Positions 59,729 through 64,000 of a stretch of 64,000 bases of DNA are shown here, piece after piece (the first letter of the stretch is position 1; each line of letters starts with the position of its first letter). Position numbers and translations under genes: made by a program. The notes beneath the pieces were generated by a model that was not told the DNA's origin, did not search any database, and saw only the letters and a list, made by a program, of their open reading frames with translations. The DNA is from Bacillus sp. ISL-7. GTDB taxonomy: Bacteria; Bacillota; Bacilli; Bacillales_B; DSM-18226. Location: NCBI RefSeq assembly GCF_018613065.1, contig NZ_JAGGQW010000040.1:1-64000 (forward strand), written 5' to 3'.

Positions 59729-59835
59729 AAGGTAAGGTTTAACACGGTAAAGTGATAAACCGCATAGTAATAAGCTGATGTTGTTCGAGACGAATCTTCG
59801 ATGGATTATGTAACCCTATTCATCATACATCCTTG

Positions 59836-59942
59836 CACCCTTGTTAATAGATGACCTTAATGGTGCAAATACTTGAAAGTTATTGCACCGTTTTATTGAC
59901 CTTGCTATAATAGGCTTCACAAGGTGCATTAACTTAGTGCAA
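59836..59942 (+). promoter_or_regulatory. Promoter and TGCACC operators of the recombinase gene
   Basis: TTGCAC (59882-59887), a 17-base spacer and TATAAT (59905-59910) form a near-perfect sigma-A promoter. GCACC and GGTGCA half-sites occur four or five times as inverted pairs over and around it, including GGTGCATTAACTTAGTGCAA. They are likely binding (res-like) sites through which the recombinase controls its own gene. Confidence 0.7.
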
Positions 59943-59972
59943 TAAATGAATGATGAATAGTGAGGATATAAC

Positions 59973-60536
59973 ATGAAATATGGATATGCAAGAGTCTCGA
60001 CAGTAGCACAAGATTTAGAGGTTCAAATTCAAGCATTACAAGCGGAAGGTTGCGAGGTTATATATAAAGAGAAGTTCACAGGTACTAAAACAGATAGACC
60101 AGAGTTCAACAAGGTGCTTGATGTATTAAAAGACGGGGACACTTTGGTGGTAACGAAATTAGACCGTCTTGCCCGTAACACAAAAGAAGGGATTGAAGTA
60201 ATCGAGAACCTATTCAACAGAGGCATTAAAGTTCATGTTCTAAATGTTGGTCTATTGGAGAATACAACAATGGGAAGGTTCTTCTTGACTACACTGCTCG
60301 CTGTGGCTGAAATGGAACGTAACTTAATTGTAGAACGTACTCAAGAAGGTAAGGCATTGGCAAAGCAACGAGATGATTTCAGAGAAGGTAGACCAAGAAA
60401 ACACTCCAAGCTACAAGTTCTACATGCTTTAGAATTGCTTAAGACTCATACATACAAAGAAGTTGAAGAAATGACGGGAATAAAGAAAAGAACACTAATT
60501 AACAGAAAGAATGAACTAGAAGCAAAGCAACTATAA
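59973..60536 (+). CDS. Serine recombinase (resolvase/invertase)
   Basis: A 187-residue small serine recombinase. Ser9 in GYARVST is the nucleophile; Arg-rich [13 protein letters not shown] and [27 protein letters not shown] are the conserved core and E helix. The C-terminal helix-turn-helix reads [21 protein letters not shown]. It would resolve or invert DNA at nearby sites. It has its own promoter with operators and a terminator. Confidence 0.92.
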   Translation: MKYGYARVSTVAQDLEVQIQALQAEGCEVIYKEKFTGTKTDRPEFNKVLDVLKDGDTLVVTKLDRLARNTKEGIEVIENLFNRGIKVHVLNVGLLENTTMGRFFLTTLLAVAEMERNLIVERTQEGKALAKQRDDFREGRPRKHSKLQVLHALELLKTHTYKEVEEMTGIKKRTLINRKNELEAKQL

Positions 60537-60537
60537 G

Positions 60538-60567
60538 GAGACTCCCAACCGAGGAGTCTCTTTCCTT
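60538..60567 (+). terminator. Terminator of the recombinase gene
   Basis: GAGACTCC CAACCGA GGAGTCTC followed by TTTCCTTTT. Confidence 0.8.
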
Positions 60568-60668
60568 TTGATAATGATAGGGGGGCGTATTTTCCACACT
60601 TTTAATGGGGTTAAATGGAAGATATCCCCTATGTACCCTTATCCACACGTCACAGATGATTCGAAACG

Positions 60669-60872
60669 AAGAAGAAAATAATCATTGAATCAGCGGAAGA
60701 AGGAATTGCAAAACAGAATGTTGTAAAGAGGGAAGACCAACAAATCCATACCAAGCAGCAGGTGAAAAATGCCTTACAATTGCTTGAGACACTTGATTAC
60801 AAAGAAGTGGAAGCAATGACAAGTATAACGAAAAGGACTTTTATACGTAGGAAGAACGAGCAGAATGCTTAA
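60669..60872 (+). pseudogene. C-terminal fragment of a second serine recombinase
   Basis: The frame KIIIESAEEGIAKQN ... VKNALQLLETLDYKEVEAMTSITKRTFIRRKNEQNA (in parts) aligns with the last 70 residues of the gene at 59973 ([18 protein letters not shown] ... [22 protein letters not shown]) but is clearly diverged. The catalytic part is missing. It is a decayed relative, not a recent duplication. Confidence 0.75.
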
Positions 60873-61074
60873 AATGTATGTTTAGAATCCAGCAATAGTA
60901 AAATGAAGATGTGAGTATGAAAAAATGGATATCAAGATTATTAATTATTATTTAAATAATATAGGAACAAGAGGGTAGTAAATAAATATTGCTGCTCTTT
61001 TTATATACCTTCAAAAACCTAATATTTCTATGGTATGATTTTCCTATTAAGTTGTTTGAAGGAGTAGGCTGTTT

Positions 61075-61497
61075 ATGAAAATTGCATTAGTCAGTTGTAC
61101 TAAATTAAAAGCTAATTATCCATGTACGTCTAGAGAGATGTATCAAGAGTCAACTTTGTTTAAGAAAGCTGTCAAATTCATCGAACAGCGGGATTACGAT
61201 GAGTGGTATGTGTTGTCTGCAAAGTATGGACTATTAAGACAACGTGATGTAATTGATCCATACGACTTAACCCTAAATAATATGAAAGCAGCAGAACGTA
61301 AAACATGGTCAGAGATAGTTCTAAGGCAAGTACACAATATGCAATGGGGCATAACTGAAATAGATTTTTATGCTGGAGAAAAATATCGACAATACTTAAT
61401 TCCTGCTCTTAAACAAATGGGAATCGTATGTAATGTGCCGCTACAAGGAAAAGGGATAGGACAGCAATTAAGTTTTTATACAACCAATACAAAGTAA
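61075..61497 (+). CDS. DUF6884-like protein
   Basis: A 140-residue protein starting MKIALVSCTKLKANYPCTSREMY, with WYVLSAKYGLLRQRDVIDPYDLTLNNM in the middle: the LVSC-x-K-x-K and SAKYGLL pattern of the DUF6884 family, whose members are frequent next to restriction and other defence genes. No enzyme activity is established to my knowledge. ATG 61075, with GAAGGAG before it. Confidence 0.75.
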   Translation: MKIALVSCTKLKANYPCTSREMYQESTLFKKAVKFIEQRDYDEWYVLSAKYGLLRQRDVIDPYDLTLNNMKAAERKTWSEIVLRQVHNMQWGITEIDFYAGEKYRQYLIPALKQMGIVCNVPLQGKGIGQQLSFYTTNTK

Positions 61498-61519
61498 TCG
61501 ATACTGAGGTGTCTAGCAA

Positions 61520-62527
61520 ATGCCAATACCAAAAAATATAACCAAAAAGCATGTAATTGAAGCGATTAAAAAGGTCGATAGTGAAGGAGTACCAGAAAGA
61601 AGGGAATCAACAAGGTTCAATCTTTCTTATGAAGGTAAATATTATCCTCCTAAATATGTTATTTCAATTGCAAACATATTTGCCAATGGTGAAGAATATC
61701 CACCATCATTGTTTAGCGGTGGAGATGAAACTAATAGGTTTTTTAGAGGTTTAGGGTTTAGCATCATTGAAAATGAAATTAATACGATTGGAAATCAAAA
61801 TGAAGGTAATCTTTTAAGTGTTCCAGCACTTGAACCTGTAAGTCGTTCACGTGAATATAATCTTTACGAAGACCCAATAAGAGATAGGGTAGTTTATGAA
61901 TCTCTTTTTCATGGGAGAACTCGCCGCTGGCTTGATGAGCATATCATAGGGTTGAATCCTGATGAAAGCCGTGGCTATCAAGCCATGGGAATACTTCATT
62001 TTATTGGATTAAAAGATAAACACAAAGGTATTTTCAAAGGACTAAGCATTCATGAAGCTGTACAGCTATTAGAACAGCAGGATTCAGATTTCAGTTTAGT
62101 TATTCAGTGTCTTAATAGGATTAATAATCTGATAGAGAATAGCCAAAAGTTAGTAGAGGTAATTACAGATGATATTGATTCAGAAAAGGCTGAAGATGAT
62201 AGTTATTACAAGGATGGTGCTGTTAAACAGTATTATGGTAAGCGATATGAAAGGAATCCAGAAAATAGAAAAAAGGCAATTGAAATTCATGGCTTAAAAT
62301 GTGTTGCTTGTGGATTCAACTTTGAAGAGGTTTATGGTGAGCGGGGGAAGGACTTTATTGAGGTGCATCATGTTAAACCATTAAGTACTATAGGTGAAGA
62401 GGTTACTATTGAGCCTAAGGAAGACCTCGTGCCTGTTTGTTCGAATTGCCATAGAATGATACATAGACGGAAAGATGATGTGTTAACTGTTGAAGAATTA
62501 AAGTTTATGATATCTCAGCGTAAATAA
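61520..62527 (+). CDS. HNH endonuclease, McrA-like restriction type
   Basis: A 335-residue protein. The N-terminal 75 residues (ITKKHVIEAIKKVDSEGVPE, KYYPPKYVISIANIF) form a small domain found at the head of ScoMcrA-like restriction proteins. The C-terminal HNH domain has CVACGF, IEVHHVKPLS and LVPVCSNCHRMIHR, with all metal and zinc residues. The middle, 110-215, is helical. It probably cuts modified foreign DNA (type IV restriction). ATG 61520 follows TGAGGTG. Confidence 0.82.
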   Translation: MPIPKNITKKHVIEAIKKVDSEGVPERRESTRFNLSYEGKYYPPKYVISIANIFANGEEYPPSLFSGGDETNRFFRGLGFSIIENEINTIGNQNEGNLLSVPALEPVSRSREYNLYEDPIRDRVVYESLFHGRTRRWLDEHIIGLNPDESRGYQAMGILHFIGLKDKHKGIFKGLSIHEAVQLLEQQDSDFSLVIQCLNRINNLIENSQKLVEVITDDIDSEKAEDDSYYKDGAVKQYYGKRYERNPENRKKAIEIHGLKCVACGFNFEEVYGERGKDFIEVHHVKPLSTIGEEVTIEPKEDLVPVCSNCHRMIHRRKDDVLTVEELKFMISQRK

Positions 62528-62591
62528 ATGTGATAAAAAATGGTGATCTTCAAATGTAGGCAATGTTTAAGTTTTTAAGGGGGAACGTGTT

Positions 62592-63527
62592 TTGACCAGT
62601 TATATAATCCCATATTTAGACCCAAAGATACATAATAGGGAAGAAGACCCGTTATTCTCAGAGTATACTTATGGAGATGATGGGAATAGAGGAATAATTT
62701 TAAAAACTAAAGTTTCAAAGGGGGACTTTCTTTTTTTTTACAAAAGTATAGAAAATAACCCCTGTATCACTGCATTTTACGAAGTGGAAAAGGTTTTGGA
62801 TATTAATAAAGCAAAAACGGATAATTCTATCATGACTAAATACCAAAATCCTCACTTATTTAGAAATAAAGTTCAAGAGAATGAAGTAATTGTTTTTGGT
62901 AATCCAGAAAAATCAATGATATTCGATATCCCAATGGTAGTTAACAGGGCATTACTAGAGGAATTATCGATTAATTATAATCCATCGCCGAATCATACAG
63001 AACTGCAAGCTCTTACGTTAAAGTTAAGATGGAAGCGATTAAATAATTCGCAAGTAAACCTATTACTGGAGAAAGTGAATCCACTGCATAATGAGAGTTT
63101 TCTAAAACTTCAAAAAGATTTAGAATCACCGATTGTTTTGGATAAAACGGAAAAAGAATCGGTTGTTAAGGCACGTATAGGACAGTCAATTTTTAAAAAG
63201 GCTCTTTTATCGGTTGAAAAGAAATGCAGATTATGTGGGGTTTCAGATGAGAGATTCTTAGTAGCCAGTCATATTAAGCCATGGAGTCAATCTAGTAATC
63301 ATGAGCGGATGGATGTCAATAATGGATTATTACTATGTCCTAATCATGATTCTTTGTTTGATAAGGGTTATATTGGTTTTGCTGATGATGGAACAATTGT
63401 GATTTCAGATAGTTTAGATGAAGTGACAAAGGTTTTTCTTAATATCAATGAAACTATGAATTTTAAAATGAATGTGAGCCAGGAGAAATATATGAAGTGG
63501 CATCGAGAGAATGTATTCAAGATGTAA
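62592..63527 (+). CDS. HNH nuclease with N-terminal reader-like domain
   Basis: A 311-residue protein from TTG 62592 after AAGGGGGAACG. Residues 1-140 (TSYIIPYLDPKIHNREEDPLF, GDFLFFYKSIENNPCITAFYEV, VIVFGNPEKSMIFD) have the look of a modified-base reader domain. The C-terminal HNH_2 domain reads CRLCGVSDERFLVASHIKPW and NGLLLCPNHDSLFDKGYIGF. It is probably a second modification-dependent restriction enzyme. Confidence 0.78.
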   Translation: MTSYIIPYLDPKIHNREEDPLFSEYTYGDDGNRGIILKTKVSKGDFLFFYKSIENNPCITAFYEVEKVLDINKAKTDNSIMTKYQNPHLFRNKVQENEVIVFGNPEKSMIFDIPMVVNRALLEELSINYNPSPNHTELQALTLKLRWKRLNNSQVNLLLEKVNPLHNESFLKLQKDLESPIVLDKTEKESVVKARIGQSIFKKALLSVEKKCRLCGVSDERFLVASHIKPWSQSSNHERMDVNNGLLLCPNHDSLFDKGYIGFADDGTIVISDSLDEVTKVFLNINETMNFKMNVSQEKYMKWHRENVFKM

Positions 63528-63590
63528 AGATTTAGTGGAATTAGTAAAATAAAAGGACTAATAGGGTATGTAATCAAAGGGGGGAAGTAA

Positions 63591-64000
63591 GTGGATTTAA
63601 TATTCGATAGAGAATATCTAAAGTCTCTGTTTGTTGGCGACAAAGAAAAGAGGATTCGTAGAGTAGAAGAATCTCTCCGAAGGGTACATGAATATTCTGT
63701 TAATGGACAAGAAAGTAATGTAAAAAACCTGAAGCATATACTCCAATCTGATAAAGATGAAACAATTATCACACTGTATACATTTGCAGCCATTCACAAG
63801 AGTGAAAATGATGGATGGAACGATATTCTAACAAAATGCTTTCCAAGCGAGTCATGGAACATACATAATACAAATCTAATGTTAGAGCAAGCCATTTCAC
63901 CTTCGAAGAATATGCAGGATAGATTAAGAGGTCATGCTCTTTCTAATCCAGTTAAATATCTAAGAGAACGATGTAATTCTGAGAAAATGGTCGAAGGAAA
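63591..64000 (+). CDS. Unknown gene, cut by the window edge
   Basis: The frame opens at GTG 63591 after AAGGGGGGAAG and runs without stop to the edge (136 codons). The start reads VDLIFDREYLKSLFVGDKEK. It is charged and helical, without a motif that I recognise. It follows two restriction-type genes in the same direction and may belong to that cluster. Confidence 0.6.
   Translation, partial: MDLIFDREYLKSLFVGDKEKRIRRVEESLRRVHEYSVNGQESNVKNLKHILQSDKDETIITLYTFAAIHKSENDGWNDILTKCFPSESWNIHNTNLMLEQAISPSKNMQDRLRGHALSNPVKYLRERCNSEKMVEG

Overview
The window looks like a low-GC Firmicute of the Bacillaceae (Bacillus, Neobacillus or a relative). Strong GGAGG-type ribosome binding sites, a textbook CcpA cre site, a Spo0E-family protein, CBO0543-family proteins and Bacillus-phage gene families all point that way. 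No rRNA, tRNA or CRISPR array was seen.

Region 1 (1-3601) is a fixABCX operon: electron-transfer flavoprotein FixAB, quinone oxidoreductase FixC and ferredoxin FixX, with a cre site in front. Region 2 (about 3293-41292) is a complete-looking siphovirus-type prophage inserted exactly at the fixC/fixX junction. The element is bounded by a 309-bp direct repeat carrying a full fixX, so the operon stays intact at the left end and a second promoterless fixX lies at the right end. Prophage order: repressor and operators, small early genes, a winged-helix replication initiator followed by four iteron-like repeats, a 944-residue single-chain RNA polymerase of the YonO/QDE-1 type, an antirepressor, homing endonucleases, a Spo0E-like phosphatase, a candidate cos site, then an HK97-type head and tail cassette with a -1 frameshift in the tail chaperone gene. 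The distal tail gene carries an in-frame TGA. Tail spike and tail tip genes, holin and endolysin follow. Next come a second regulatory cluster, an FtsK/replication-relaxation module, an ATP-dependent DNA ligase, three CBO0543 membrane proteins, an excisionase-like protein and the tyrosine integrase.

Region 3 (41577-64000) is an accessory island. It starts with arm-type GTGACC repeats and an integrase remnant, which suggests an older related element stacked at the same fixX site. Then come an orphan HsdR-N-type nuclease pair and a stretch (44.2-50 kb) with a repressor resembling MrpR of phage SPbeta and at least five copies of one 20-bp operator-like motif. This stretch also holds an RNase H-like gene broken by a TAG and an HNH/AP2 homing endonuclease. 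After it lie a helicase-like gene between large hairpins, a secreted Ig-like protein, a small IS200-like protein lacking its catalytic residues, a GNAT acetyltransferase, a coiled-coil membrane protein, a serine recombinase with its own operators, and a restriction-type cluster (DUF6884-like, two HNH nucleases, a partial gene at the edge).

The most notable points are the tandem fixX-replacing integrations, the phage-encoded single-chain RNA polymerase next to an iteron origin, and the MrpR-like regulator with its dispersed operators.
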